NCBI GenBank assembly: GCA_964444665.1
Contig: CAYUIE010000007.1
Location: forward strand, 62,001 to 126,000
DNA length: 64,000 bases
Direction: 5' to 3'
Source of the DNA: CAYZTY01 sp964444665
GTDB lineage: Bacteria > Planctomycetota > Phycisphaerae > Sedimentisphaerales > CAYZTY01
Positions 1-8,687 of this stretch are shown here, piece by piece (position 1 is the first letter of the stretch; each line of letters starts with the position of its first letter). The notes under the pieces are model-generated. The model saw only the letters and a program-made list of their open reading frames with translations, was not told where the DNA came from and did not search any database. A program made the position numbers and the translations under genes.

Positions 1-29
1 AGCTAAGAAAGGTGTGATAATATGCTGAT

Positions 30-1055
30 TTACTGTTGAAGCATGAAGACTGCCTGTGCTGCAGCAAGGCGTACGGCTTTAGACTCGTTTTTCAGCAGCT
101 TCGGCAGAAATTTTACAAGGTGAGGCGTTCCTATTCGGGCAATAGCTCGTGCTGCAAGGACATTTCTACGCTCATTTGCCTGGGTATCTTCACGAGGAGG
201 GGGATTTCTTAAAAACTCGAGGACCTCGGGTTCTCCGGTTGTCTGCTTTAAGGTGCCAAGCTGTTCGGCCGCCGCCAGACGTATCTCAAGGAGTTCGTCG
301 TCAAGCATTGTAATGAGTGCATTTTTCGCCTGCTGGGTTCGCAGGGAGCCCATTGCTCTTATACCCATAATCCTGTCGTCAGCATAGGCGTTTATTAGCA
401 TTGCCCAGATTGTGGGGTAAATTTTCTCGTCTCCGAGCATCGCTATTGCCTCAACGGCCTGAAAACGGACTTTATCATCGGAATCCGCTGCCCGCAGTGC
501 CCAGTACAAGTCCTTTAACGCTTCTTTATTGCCAAGTAAACCAAGTAGAAGGGCGGCATTGGCTCTGACAGTTTTGTTTTCACTTAAAATTGCGTCTCTT
601 AGAAACCGGGTGTAGTTGCCATCGCGCAGCTTAGTCAATGCATAAGCGGCGGCGATTCTAACATTCTGGTCTTCGTCCTGAAGGAGCTTCTTTACAGCTT
701 TTTTCCCTCCGTAGTATCTTAATTCACCTACAGCGATGGCCAAGGCAAATCTTACCGGCACAAAATCGTCATTTAGTAAGGCCACGACATTTGGCATCAA
801 ATCCATCCTGCGGCTCACTGAAACAACTTCGATTGCATTCGTTTTGACAATAGGGCTACTATCCACAAGTGCTTCGCGAACTTCTTGTGTAGCCTGTATG
901 TTCAGAGAGGCAAGAGACTTTGAGACAAAGACGGAAGTTGTATCAGATGCTCCGGGAGGTTGTGGGGCCCATTGCTCACAGCCTAAGAGAACCGCAGCTG
1001 CGACAACTAAGAGAGATGAGTAAAAGACGAGTTTATTGTTCAATATATTTTTCAT
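30..1055 (-). CDS. HEAT-repeat lipoprotein
   Basis: Predicted envelope lipoprotein of 341 residues. The N-terminus has a basic start, a hydrophobic stretch and a lipobox (LLGC) with the lipidated Cys at residue 26. From about residue 60 to the end it is built of alternating amphipathic helix pairs with the leucine/alanine spacing of HEAT-type repeats (for example VRIAAAYALTKL and VRLAAAQAVFML). Such proteins are scaffolds for protein binding, and no catalytic motif is visible. It lies downstream of lnt on the same strand with a short gap, which fits an envelope-biogenesis setting. The specific partner is unknown. Confidence 0.8.
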   Translation of the reverse strand: MKNILNNKLVFYSSLLVVAAAVLLGCEQWAPQPPGASDTTSVFVSKSLASLNIQATQEVREALVDSSPIVKTNAIEVVSVSRRMDLMPNVVALLNDDFVPVRFALAIAVGELRYYGGKKAVKKLLQDEDQNVRIAAAYALTKLRDGNYTRFLRDAILSENKTVRANAALLLGLLGNKEALKDLYWALRAADSDDKVRFQAVEAIAMLGDEKIYPTIWAMLINAYADDRIMGIRAMGSLRTQQAKNALITMLDDELLEIRLAAAEQLGTLKQTTGEPEVLEFLRNPPPREDTQANERRNVLAARAIARIGTPHLVKFLPKLLKNESKAVRLAAAQAVFMLQQ

Positions 1056-1119
1056 TTTATGTGTCCCGAGAGTCTTATGTTTTGCCTGTGAGTTGTTAGT
1101 TTTTTAGGTGTCATACTTA

Positions 1120-2901
1120 TTAATTTTCTTTAAGCTTAGACTTTGAGTTTTTCTTGGCCGGGGACGGCGTTAGCGAGCCCCGTCTCACAATGAGTCTTGA
1201 AATCCAGATTATTGTAAACAACATGGGAAAGACAGCACAGCAAAAATCCAGCCATCTGCCATATTTACTGAAGAAAGTAATTCTTTTATCGATGGTTATT
1301 CTGTCTACAAGCCAGCCGCTGATACCCTGGCGGGTGACGGCCCTGAGAGGCAGAGTGCCGGTAATAAAATCGTTCCGGATTCTGCCAACAGAGTCAATAA
1401 GGCAGCTTATGCCCGTATTAACACTGCGTAGAATAGCGAGCCTGTTTTCAACGGCCCTGAATACACAGATGGCCATATGCTGTTCCAGTTCAGTACTCGG
1501 AAGGACCTTCTGGTCCTTAAACCTTACAAACCAGCCGTCATTACTTATATTCAAAAGCCAGTCGACCTGCTTTTCGGCCCGGTCTTTTCGAAAATATCTT
1601 AGGCCTGGTTGGCTGATTGCAAAATTTCTGGCGATTGCAGGCACGGTATCCTCGTAACAAATCATTACTCCGAATTTGTAATTTTTTACGGATTTTGGGG
1701 AGGATGTTTTTTCGGCGCTGCTCATTTCAAAGATGGTGTATTGTGTGCCCGCGGTCAGATTGTAGTCATAATCGTATGGAGTAAATTTCATAAGAAGCCT
1801 GTAAAGGAATGGGATAGTATCTTTGAAAGGTACGAACTCGCCAAACGGCACAAGATGAATCTTATCGTAGCGTTTTGTCTCTTGTCCGTCTGGCCGATAG
1901 AGAAATGCGGAGTTGTAATTTCCCGTAAAAGTAATGTTTCCCTGGTCTATTCCGAGCTTTGCTCCGTGGGCTCCGATGAGCAGGTATGCAGTTTCTTTGG
2001 AATGTTCGGCAAGGACCTTATCAAATATACGGGCAGGATGGGAGGCGTCGCATAACAGCAAGAATTGCTCATCCAATATCGTCTGTACCATTGTTTCGGG
2101 CCAGACGACAAGTTCCGGCCCGGCCTGCGTACTGGCGATGCTATCCTGTAGTAAGTCCTTAAATATTTTCTCGCTGGCCTGGCCCGATTCCTTGACCTCC
2201 AGAGGTACGTTTGACTGTATCGCGGCGACGAGCGGGCCGGGCTCGATGAATTGGTCGGACCGGCGTAAACGCCAGTTTCCATAAATAAAAGTTGCGATAA
2301 GAGCAGTTGAGACGATTGCCACTTTAAGAAAATTAACGGGCCTAATGATATTTCTCTTGTTAAGTGCGATTATTAGCTCCGCGGCTACGGCATTTACCAT
2401 AGCAATCAAAAACGAGATGCCGGCGGCGCCGAAGATATCGGCTATCTGGATGAGCCGAGTATTCTGGTACTGGCTGTGTGCGAGAAATCGCCAGCCAAAA
2501 CCCGTTAATATATAGCCTTGCAAGGCCTCTGCACCGACAAACAGAAGCGGTACAGCCAGGAGCAGCGGTATATTTTTGATTCTGCAATAGCGTAAGGCCA
2601 GAGCAAGTATTGGCCAGTAAAGTGCGATATAAAGACAGAAGGCAAACCAGCCAGCCAAGGTAACAAACGCAATCCAGTACAGATTACCGAGCCAGTAAAC
2701 AAGCCCGGTCAAGTAGGCGACTGCCGCAAGACGGCGTTGGTTTGCAGCAGGTGAACTGGCGAGGATGAAAGGCACCAGGCTAAGCCATGCCAGGAATTCG
2801 AGATTAAAGGGCGGCTGAATAATGGTAAGGATTACGGCACTGGCAGCGAATGCTGCACAAAGTCGCAGAAAATCTTGTTTTTTTTTCCTTTTATCACTCA
2901 A
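1120..2901 (-). CDS. lnt: Apolipoprotein N-acyltransferase
   Basis: Transfers the third acyl chain from phospholipid to the N-terminal Cys of lipoproteins at the inner membrane. The 593-residue protein has a hydrophobic N-terminal region with about six to seven membrane segments (residues 10-210), then a nitrilase-like domain, then a last membrane helix near 560. The family catalytic triad is visible: Glu269 in VVWPET, Lys347 in YDKIHLVPFGEF and Cys415 in MICYEDT. It is longer than E. coli Lnt (512), mainly through insertions in the nitrilase domain. The start codon overlaps the stop of the upstream DNA methyltransferase by 4 bases, so the two are probably cotranscribed. Three nearby lipoproteins (this strand and 13.4 kb) are likely substrates. 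Confidence 0.95.
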   Translation of the reverse strand: MSDKRKKKQDFLRLCAAFAASAVILTIIQPPFNLEFLAWLSLVPFILASSPAANQRRLAAVAYLTGLVYWLGNLYWIAFVTLAGWFAFCLYIALYWPILALALRYCRIKNIPLLLAVPLLFVGAEALQGYILTGFGWRFLAHSQYQNTRLIQIADIFGAAGISFLIAMVNAVAAELIIALNKRNIIRPVNFLKVAIVSTALIATFIYGNWRLRRSDQFIEPGPLVAAIQSNVPLEVKESGQASEKIFKDLLQDSIASTQAGPELVVWPETMVQTILDEQFLLLCDASHPARIFDKVLAEHSKETAYLLIGAHGAKLGIDQGNITFTGNYNSAFLYRPDGQETKRYDKIHLVPFGEFVPFKDTIPFLYRLLMKFTPYDYDYNLTAGTQYTIFEMSSAEKTSSPKSVKNYKFGVMICYEDTVPAIARNFAISQPGLRYFRKDRAEKQVDWLLNISNDGWFVRFKDQKVLPSTELEQHMAICVFRAVENRLAILRSVNTGISCLIDSVGRIRNDFITGTLPLRAVTRQGISGWLVDRITIDKRITFFSKYGRWLDFCCAVFPMLFTIIWISRLIVRRGSLTPSPAKKNSKSKLKEN

Positions 2902-3851
2902 ACAGCCAAATCCTTGTAAGCAGCGGCTATTTGTTCCGGCTGGTACTTTTTGCTGTTATTCATACGAATCGAGAACTGGTTCGCCAATATGCTTAAAAGC
3001 TTTTGGTTACTAATAATATCCTGAATGGGCCAGTCTATATCGGCAAAGAGTCGCTTTAGTTCGGCAACCTCGGCCGATTCCAGTATGAGATTTGTTGATG
3101 CGCAGGTTTGTTTTTTTAATAGATCGAGGCGCTTCCCGGCGTTTTTGGCATATTCTTCGGAAATTTCTATGCCGACGTATTCTCTGCCGAGCTGGTGAGC
3201 AACTGCTGCGGTGGTACCCGAGCCGATGAACGGGTCAAGGACACAATCACCGATGTTGGAACTTGCCGTTATGATTCTGGCCAGCAGGTTCTCAGGCATT
3301 TGGCAGGGATGCCAGCCTTCGCGCTCCCTGAATGTTCCACAAACGCGGGAGTACTCGCTCCAGACGTCATCGGGCATCTTACCTTTCGAATTAGCTCGTC
3401 TGTCGTTATATATCAATTGTCTGTCGGAGGGGATACGTACAGAGTGGTCGTTAAAAGTAAAATTATTCTTATCGTTAACAAAATAGAATATATGGGTGTG
3501 CGAGCGGGCGAACTTATTTTTCGTCTGCTGGCCGAATGTGTAATGCCATATTATCCAGTTACGCATAATTAGGCCGAATCCGTCGGCTATGAGTTTGACG
3601 TCTGCAGCGTAGTCGTCGCCTATAGCTATGTAAAATGAGCCGTAGGGCTGCAGGACCCTTTTGCAACTGCTCATCCAGTCTTTAGTCCAGGCGACGTAGT
3701 TTTTTCTTTTAATTTTGTCGTAGTATTTATCGTATTTATAGCCGATGTTGAAGGGGGGGTCTGCAAAGATAAGGTCTGCGAAGGGCTCAGAAACCTTGCT
3801 TAAGACCTCAATGCAATCGCCACAGATTATCTTGTTACGAAATTTCTGCAC
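2898..3851 (-). CDS. Orphan DNA (adenine or cytosine-N4) methyltransferase
   Basis: S-adenosylmethionine-dependent DNA amino-methyltransferase. The order is catalytic motif DPPF first (residues 43-46 counted from the longer TTG start), then the target-recognition stretch, then the SAM-binding motif DPFIGSGTT (218-226). This is the motif order of beta-type enzymes such as the HinfI/CcrM group. DPPF rather than DPPY leaves N6-adenine versus N4-cytosine open. I choose the GTG at 3851, giving a start MQKFRNKIICGD typical of the family. A TTG at 3887 would extend the protein through a perfect 8-bp palindrome. No restriction endonuclease lies nearby, so a regulatory or solitary role is likely. It overlaps lnt by 4 bases. 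Confidence 0.85.
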   Translation of the reverse strand: MQKFRNKIICGDCIEVLSKVSEPFADLIFADPPFNIGYKYDKYYDKIKRKNYVAWTKDWMSSCKRVLQPYGSFYIAIGDDYAADVKLIADGFGLIMRNWIIWHYTFGQQTKNKFARSHTHIFYFVNDKNNFTFNDHSVRIPSDRQLIYNDRRANSKGKMPDDVWSEYSRVCGTFREREGWHPCQMPENLLARIITASSNIGDCVLDPFIGSGTTAAVAHQLGREYVGIEISEEYAKNAGKRLDLLKKQTCASTNLILESAEVAELKRLFADIDWPIQDIISNQKLLSILANQFSIRMNNSKKYQPEQIAAAYKDLAV

Positions 3852-3862
3852 AACGATATCAT

Positions 3863-3880
3863 ACCCCGACTTGTCGGGGT
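3863..3880. repeat. Short perfect hairpin (REP-like)
   Basis: Two 8-base arms, ACCCCGAC and GTCGGGGT, are separated by two bases. The hairpin sits just before the preferred GTG start of the DNA methyltransferase and after the TPR lipoprotein gene. It has no T-tract, so it is not a standard terminator. A hairpin of the same geometry but different sequence lies at 29860-29877. Confidence 0.6.
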
Positions 3881-3901
3881 TCTGCAAGATGCAAAGTGAA
3901 T

Positions 3902-5338
3902 TTACTTTACCTCAAGACTTTCCAGATTATTCCGTACGGTTATGGTTGTACGATGGTCGGGGCCAAAATTATATTCGAATACCGTCAATGCTCTTTGATA
4001 CAAAGACTTTGCTTCGGAAGGATTACCGATATCCCTAAGCACTCCCGCCAGATTGTTCAGGCGGAAAGCCACCTTTGGATGGTCCGGGCCGAAGGTATTT
4101 TTATCTATAATTAATGCCCTGCGCAACAGCGGCTCGGCCTCGGAATGACGGTCGGTCGCTATCAGCAATCCTGCCAGGTTATTGAGCTGTATTGCAACGT
4201 GAGGATGGTCGGCACCTTTTGATTTCTCTTCAATTTGTAAGCCTCTGCGCATCATCGGCTCGGCCTGTGAAAGATGACCGGTAAATCTCAGCAATCGCGC
4301 CAGGTTATTAAGGTCTCTGGCTACTCTTGGATGGTCCGGGCCGAAAGCGTCTTCGTCTATTTTTAATGCTCTGCGCATCAGCGGCTCTACCTCGGAAATA
4401 CGGCCGGTAGCTGCCAAAAATCCTCCGCGGTCATTCAGGCAAACAGCTACCTCTGGATGGTCCGGACCGAAGAATTTTTCGACGTTTTTCAATGCTCTTT
4501 GCGTCAACGACTCGGCCTCTGAATTACGGCGGGTAACCGCCAGTAATCTTGCCAGGTTGTTGAGGTAAATAGCTACCTTTGGGTGATCCGGACCCTCGGA
4601 ATCTTCAACGATTTTCAGTGCCCTTCGCATTAGCGGCTCAGCATCTGAATGACGGTTAGTAGCCTGAAGCAATAACGCCAGGTTGCTAAGGGTTATAGCC
4701 GTCTTTTGGTGGTTTGGGTCGAAGGATTTTTCGGTTGTGGATAGAGCCTTTCTGAAGAGTTCTTCAGCCTCCTTATGTTTGGCCATTGTATGGAGAACGA
4801 TTCCTAAACCTGTTGTGGCTTCGATATTGGCCGGGGCCTCGGTAAGAATAGTGCGGTAGACTGCCTTTGCACTGTTATATTTAGCCATATGTACCAAAGC
4901 ACTGGCGTGAGAAATTTGAGCGTTGACGCTTAATTCGATATCTTGCTTGAAATTGTCCTTTGCCAGCTTTTTGTACTGATTAAATTCTGTGATGAGTCGT
5001 TCATATTGAGATTTCTCTTCGAAAGTAAGAGTTTTCTGTGCATCCTGTTGTGTCCAGACAAGAGGAACAATTTGTATGAGTGCTTTTTCAAGATCGGCTA
5101 CATTCCGTTTAAGTTCCTCGAATTCGCTAAAGCCGGATTGCGGAGTCTGTGTATTGGATTCAATAGTTCCCAGGCCAATATTTTCACCATTTTCGAATCC
5201 TGGTTGAGTTTGACTGCTGAGATTGTCCTCTTTGGGCCTTAATTGTGAGTCTCGGGCAGGGCATCCAATAATCACCATAGCAACTGATACTACAATCGAC
5301 AGGATAATAATCTTGGGAGTGATAGCTAATTTTGCCAT
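3902..5338 (-). CDS. TPR (kinesin light chain-type) lipoprotein
   Basis: 478-residue predicted lipoprotein. The hydrophobic N-terminus ends in a lipobox with Cys26 (VIIGC), followed by a polar linker and a short coiled region (about 75-130). Residues about 175-478 hold seven regular 42-residue units and a half unit, with the consensus LNNLA-LL...SEAEPL-RRAL...FGPDHP-VA. This is the kinesin-light-chain TPR pattern common in planctomycetes and cyanobacteria. It is a protein-interaction scaffold with no enzymatic motif. It lies upstream of the methyltransferase and lnt on the same strand. Unit four (CLNDRGGFL) is the most divergent. The near-identical repeats suggest internal duplication. Confidence 0.85.
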   Translation of the reverse strand: MAKLAITPKIIILSIVVSVAMVIIGCPARDSQLRPKEDNLSSQTQPGFENGENIGLGTIESNTQTPQSGFSEFEELKRNVADLEKALIQIVPLVWTQQDAQKTLTFEEKSQYERLITEFNQYKKLAKDNFKQDIELSVNAQISHASALVHMAKYNSAKAVYRTILTEAPANIEATTGLGIVLHTMAKHKEAEELFRKALSTTEKSFDPNHQKTAITLSNLALLLQATNRHSDAEPLMRRALKIVEDSEGPDHPKVAIYLNNLARLLAVTRRNSEAESLTQRALKNVEKFFGPDHPEVAVCLNDRGGFLAATGRISEVEPLMRRALKIDEDAFGPDHPRVARDLNNLARLLRFTGHLSQAEPMMRRGLQIEEKSKGADHPHVAIQLNNLAGLLIATDRHSEAEPLLRRALIIDKNTFGPDHPKVAFRLNNLAGVLRDIGNPSEAKSLYQRALTVFEYNFGPDHRTTITVRNNLESLEVK

Positions 5339-5535
5339 AATTCTTTAACCTCGATATCTTGGGACGGTTAATCCGTAATGGGAACATTAAAACGACGACT
5401 TAATCTATCTTGCAAATTTGTAATTATATCCTTTTAGACCAAAATTGCAAATTTTATCATACCACTGATAAAAGCTAAAACAAAACCATTAAAGTCCTTG
5501 CGATAAGGGCGTATTTGGCATAGACTTTCCCGTCC

Positions 5536-5563
5536 TTGACATCTGTATGAGATTAGCTAAGGT
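5536..5563 (+). promoter_or_regulatory. Possible sigma70-type promoter for the GH10 pair
   Basis: A perfect -35 hexamer TTGACA is at 5536-5541. A 16-base spacer follows, then TAAGGT at 5558-5563, a weak -10. A good ribosome binding site (AAGGAG, 5571-5576) and the GH10 start at 5585 lie just downstream. The 246-base gap before it otherwise separates divergent genes. Confidence 0.35.
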
Positions 5564-5584
5564 GTGTTTTAAGGAGTTTTTACT

Positions 5585-6814
5585 ATGAAGTCAAATCTGT
5601 TAAGTGATGAGCAAATAAAAAAAAACCGTACAGCAAAAGTTACATTGACTATAACCAGCAGTGACAGCAGGCCATTAGCAAACAAGGCTGTTGGTGTTCG
5701 TCAGGTTCGTCACAAGTTTCTTTTCGGCTGTAATGCCTTCGGGCTTAGAGGCCCTGAGGAAGAGACCCGTTGGCAGGAATACCGTCGTCGGTTCGTCGAG
5801 CTTTTTAACTTTGCGACCCTGCCGTTTTACTGGGGTGGTTTCGAGCCGGAGGAGGGAAAACCGATTACTGAGCAGATACAGACAATGACCAAGTGGTGCG
5901 CCGAGCACAACATAACAACGAAAGGACACCCGCTTTGCTGGCATACGCGTACGGCATACTGGTTACAGGGCAGGTCGCCCGAAGAGATTTTAGAAAAGCA
6001 ACTGGCGCGCATCGAGCGTGAGATGAGGGATTTTGCCGACCAGGTTGAAATTTGGGACGTGATAAACGAAGTAGTGATAATGCCGGAATTCGATGAGCCG
6101 GAGAACCCGATAGTAAGATTATGTCAGCACCTTGGCCGTGTCGAGATTGTAAAGCAGGTCTTTATTAAAGCGAGGCAGATGAATCCCGAAGCTACACTTC
6201 TTATCAACGACGATAACATATCCGCTGATTATGAAAAACTTATCGAGGATTGCCTGGCCGCCGGAATTGATATTGACGTAATCGGCCTGCAGTCGCATAT
6301 GCATCAGGGCAACTGGGACCGCGAGAAGACGCAAGACGTACTTGATAGATTTTCAAGATTTGGAAAACCACTGCACTTTACAGAAACATCTATTGTCTCC
6401 GGCGGGACGAGGACAGGCCTGAATTATCGCCATAAGTACGATGACTGGCCGACAAATCCTGAGGGTGAGGAGGAACAGGAGAAGCAAGTTGTAGAGTTTT
6501 ACAAGCAGGTTTTCTCACACCCCTCGGTAAAGGCGATTACCTGGTGGGATTTGCAAGACGGTATGTGGCTGGGAGCGCCATCCGGGCTTTTACGAAATGA
6601 TATGATGCCGAAACCGGCCTATAACGCGCTGAAGAGACTCATTAAGGAAGAATGGTGGACCGGTCCTTTACAACTTAAAACCGATGCTGCCGGCAAGGTG
6701 AATTTTCGCGGTTTTCTCGGTGATTACGTTGTGAAATCCGGCGAGCAGGTTGGGCGGTTCTTTTTTGAAAACGCCGGTAGTGAGGAGGTTTCTGTGAGCC
6801 TGGCCGGCGATTGA
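5585..6814 (+). CDS. Glycoside hydrolase family 10 (xylanase-like), no signal peptide
   Basis: Predicted endo-1,4-beta-xylanase-type enzyme of 409 residues. A short beta domain at residues 15-50 (ending RHKFLFGCNAFG) precedes the GH10 barrel. The acid/base Glu162 is in WDVINE and the nucleophile Glu267 in LHFTET. Other family signatures are ATLPFYWGGFEPEEG, GHPLCWH, GLQSHMH and WWDLQDG. About 50 residues after the barrel form a small beta domain. No signal peptide is seen: the start MKSNLLSDEQ aligns with an internal Met of the neighbour. It therefore appears cytoplasmic, or its true start has been lost. It is the first of a tandem pair, with the next gene starting 30 bases on. Substrate is inferred from the family only. 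Confidence 0.88.
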   Translation: MKSNLLSDEQIKKNRTAKVTLTITSSDSRPLANKAVGVRQVRHKFLFGCNAFGLRGPEEETRWQEYRRRFVELFNFATLPFYWGGFEPEEGKPITEQIQTMTKWCAEHNITTKGHPLCWHTRTAYWLQGRSPEEILEKQLARIEREMRDFADQVEIWDVINEVVIMPEFDEPENPIVRLCQHLGRVEIVKQVFIKARQMNPEATLLINDDNISADYEKLIEDCLAAGIDIDVIGLQSHMHQGNWDREKTQDVLDRFSRFGKPLHFTETSIVSGGTRTGLNYRHKYDDWPTNPEGEEEQEKQVVEFYKQVFSHPSVKAITWWDLQDGMWLGAPSGLLRNDMMPKPAYNALKRLIKEEWWTGPLQLKTDAAGKVNFRGFLGDYVVKSGEQVGRFFFENAGSEEVSVSLAGD

Positions 6815-6844
6815 CGGTGTATCCACTCAGGCTTAAGACAATAG

Positions 6845-8182
6845 ATGATGCCGAACATCGATGCTCCACTGAAGTTACGGATAGTCCTTTTGCTGGCGGC
6901 ACTTTTGGCTGCGCGGGGGTTTGCAGTTGCGAATGCAGGAGAAGATGTTATGAGTAACGAGCAGATAAATCAGCGGATAATCAGGTATCGAACGGCGGAG
7001 GTTTCATTACAGCTCAGCGATGCTAACGGTCGGCCGCTCAGTAGCGCGCCGGTTACCGTTCGGCAGGTAAGACATAAATTTTTGTTTGGCTGTAACGCCT
7101 TCGGGCTCAGAGGTCCGGCAGACGAGTTGCGGTGGCAGGAATACCGCGAGCGGTTTACCGAGCTTTTTAATTTTGCGACACTTCCTTTCTTCTGGGGTTC
7201 GTTCGAACGGCAAAAAGGGAAGCTGGAGACGAAGGATTTACAGCGAATGGCTGGTTGGTGCGCATCGCGCGGCATCGGGGCCGAGGGCACTCCGCTGTGC
7301 TGGCATGAGGTCTGGCCCGGCTGGCTGAAAGAGATGGATTTGGCACAGGTCAGGAGGCTGCAGATAGGGCGTATCAAGCGCGAAGTTAAGAGTTGTGCGC
7401 GTGAGGTCGGGACGTGGGTGGTGGTCAACGAGCCGGTCGTGATGCCGAATTGGAAAGAAAAGGACAATCCTATTGCGAGGTTGTCTCGCGAGCTTGGTCG
7501 CGTGGAGCTTATGCGGGGGGCATACGCCGCGGCGCGAAAGGGGAATCCGAAAGCTACGCTTATGCTCAATGATTACGACCTTTCGCCGAGATATGAAAAG
7601 CTTATCGAGGAGTGTATTGGTGCGGGGGTGCAGTTCGATGCCATAGGCCTGCAGTCGCATATGCACGCCGGATATTGGGGGCCGAGGAAAACATGGAAGA
7701 CTATCGAGCAGTTTACCAGATTCAACAAACCGCTGCATTTTACCGAGGTTACGATTCTTTCGGGCGAGATAAGGAAGATAATGGATTTCTCGCGGCGGTA
7801 TGACGACTGGCCGACGACGCGCGAGGGAGAGAGGCGTCAGGAGAAGCAAGTTGTGGAGTTTTATCGATTGCTTTTTTCGCACCCGGCTGTGGAAAGGATA
7901 ACCTGGTGGGACTTTCAGGACGGTGCGTGGCTGGGAGCACCGGCAGGCCTGTTGCGAAAGGATATGACGCCGAAACCAGCCTATAACTCGCTGAAGAAGC
8001 TGATTAAAGAAGACTGGTGGACGGGGCCATTGAAGCTTGAAACCGATTCCGCGGGCAAGGTGAGTTTTCGCGGTTATCTTGGTCAGTATGTAGTGGAGTC
8101 CGGAAAGCAGGCAGGAAGCTTCTTTGTCGAAAACACCGGTCGTATGGAGATTTCTGTGAGCTTGGCTGGTGAACAACATTAA
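6845..8182 (+). CDS. Glycoside hydrolase family 10 (xylanase-like), secreted paralogue
   Basis: 445-residue paralogue of the gene just upstream. It aligns over the whole barrel and the C-terminal domain (WWDFQDGAWLGAPAGLL; DYVV/QYVVESG). It keeps both catalytic residues, Glu196 in WVVVNEP and Glu301 in LHFTEV. Unlike its neighbour it has a signal peptide: a basic segment, LRIVLLLAALLA, and a likely cleavage after ANA near residue 31. The pair may split hydrolysis of xylan-type polymers between periplasm or exterior and cytoplasm. GC content is visibly higher than in the upstream copy, so the two diverged some time ago or came from different sources. Confidence 0.88.
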   Translation: MMPNIDAPLKLRIVLLLAALLAARGFAVANAGEDVMSNEQINQRIIRYRTAEVSLQLSDANGRPLSSAPVTVRQVRHKFLFGCNAFGLRGPADELRWQEYRERFTELFNFATLPFFWGSFERQKGKLETKDLQRMAGWCASRGIGAEGTPLCWHEVWPGWLKEMDLAQVRRLQIGRIKREVKSCAREVGTWVVVNEPVVMPNWKEKDNPIARLSRELGRVELMRGAYAAARKGNPKATLMLNDYDLSPRYEKLIEECIGAGVQFDAIGLQSHMHAGYWGPRKTWKTIEQFTRFNKPLHFTEVTILSGEIRKIMDFSRRYDDWPTTREGERRQEKQVVEFYRLLFSHPAVERITWWDFQDGAWLGAPAGLLRKDMTPKPAYNSLKKLIKEDWWTGPLKLETDSAGKVSFRGYLGQYVVESGKQAGSFFVENTGRMEISVSLAGEQH

Positions 8183-8301
8183 GGTAATAGTCTGCTTTGC
8201 CTGTTTGTCAAAGGCAAGAAAACCCAGATGCTTCCGGCAACTGCTGAATTAGAGGAAATTTCAGGGCTTGAACTAAAGCCTAAGGAGAAAGTGGGGGAAA
8301 A

Positions 8302-8643
8302 ATGAGCGGTGACGAAAGCGTGTTGGATGCTTGTATGGGTAAAAGCAGACAGTTGGCATCTCTGGTCGAATACGAGGCCGATTCGATAGTTAGTAAAACG
8401 ATACTGGATAAACCGGTCGGAACAATTACCCTGTTTGCTTTTGACAAGAAGCAGAAACTCAGCGAGCACACTGCTCCCTATGACGCGGTTGTGCAGGTGA
8501 TTGATGGTTCTGCACAGTTAATGATAGGGGGTGAAGAACTAAAAGCTAAAGCCGGTGAAATTGTTATTATGCCGGCGAATGTCCCGCATGCTGTTACCGC
8601 TGAAGAAAAGTTCAAAATGCTGCTGACAATGATTCGAGCGTAA
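8302..8643 (+). CDS. Small cupin-domain protein
   Basis: 113 residues forming one cupin beta-barrel. Motif 1 is around SEHTAPYDAVVQVIDG (with a His at the first metal-ligand position) and motif 2 is around GEIVIMPANVPHAV. Single-domain cupins of this type are sensors, isomerases or dioxygenases, and the reaction cannot be read from the sequence. An AAGGAG site lies upstream at 8282-8287. The gene follows the GH10 pair by about 120 bases and is convergent with the radical SAM gene. Confidence 0.75.
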   Translation: MSGDESVLDACMGKSRQLASLVEYEADSIVSKTILDKPVGTITLFAFDKKQKLSEHTAPYDAVVQVIDGSAQLMIGGEELKAKAGEIVIMPANVPHAVTAEEKFKMLLTMIRA

Positions 8644-8687
8644 ACGAATTCGCAAGTTATTGAAATATTTTTGCCGGGCTTGGCGTT

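Noticed and set aside
736..1023. Plus-strand frame over the HEAT lipoprotein
   Set aside because: Antisense shadow of a gene with clear lipobox and repeats.
7238..8179. Long open frame antisense to the second GH10 gene
   Set aside because: It is the high-GC shadow of the GH10 coding frame, without a ribosome binding site or domain.
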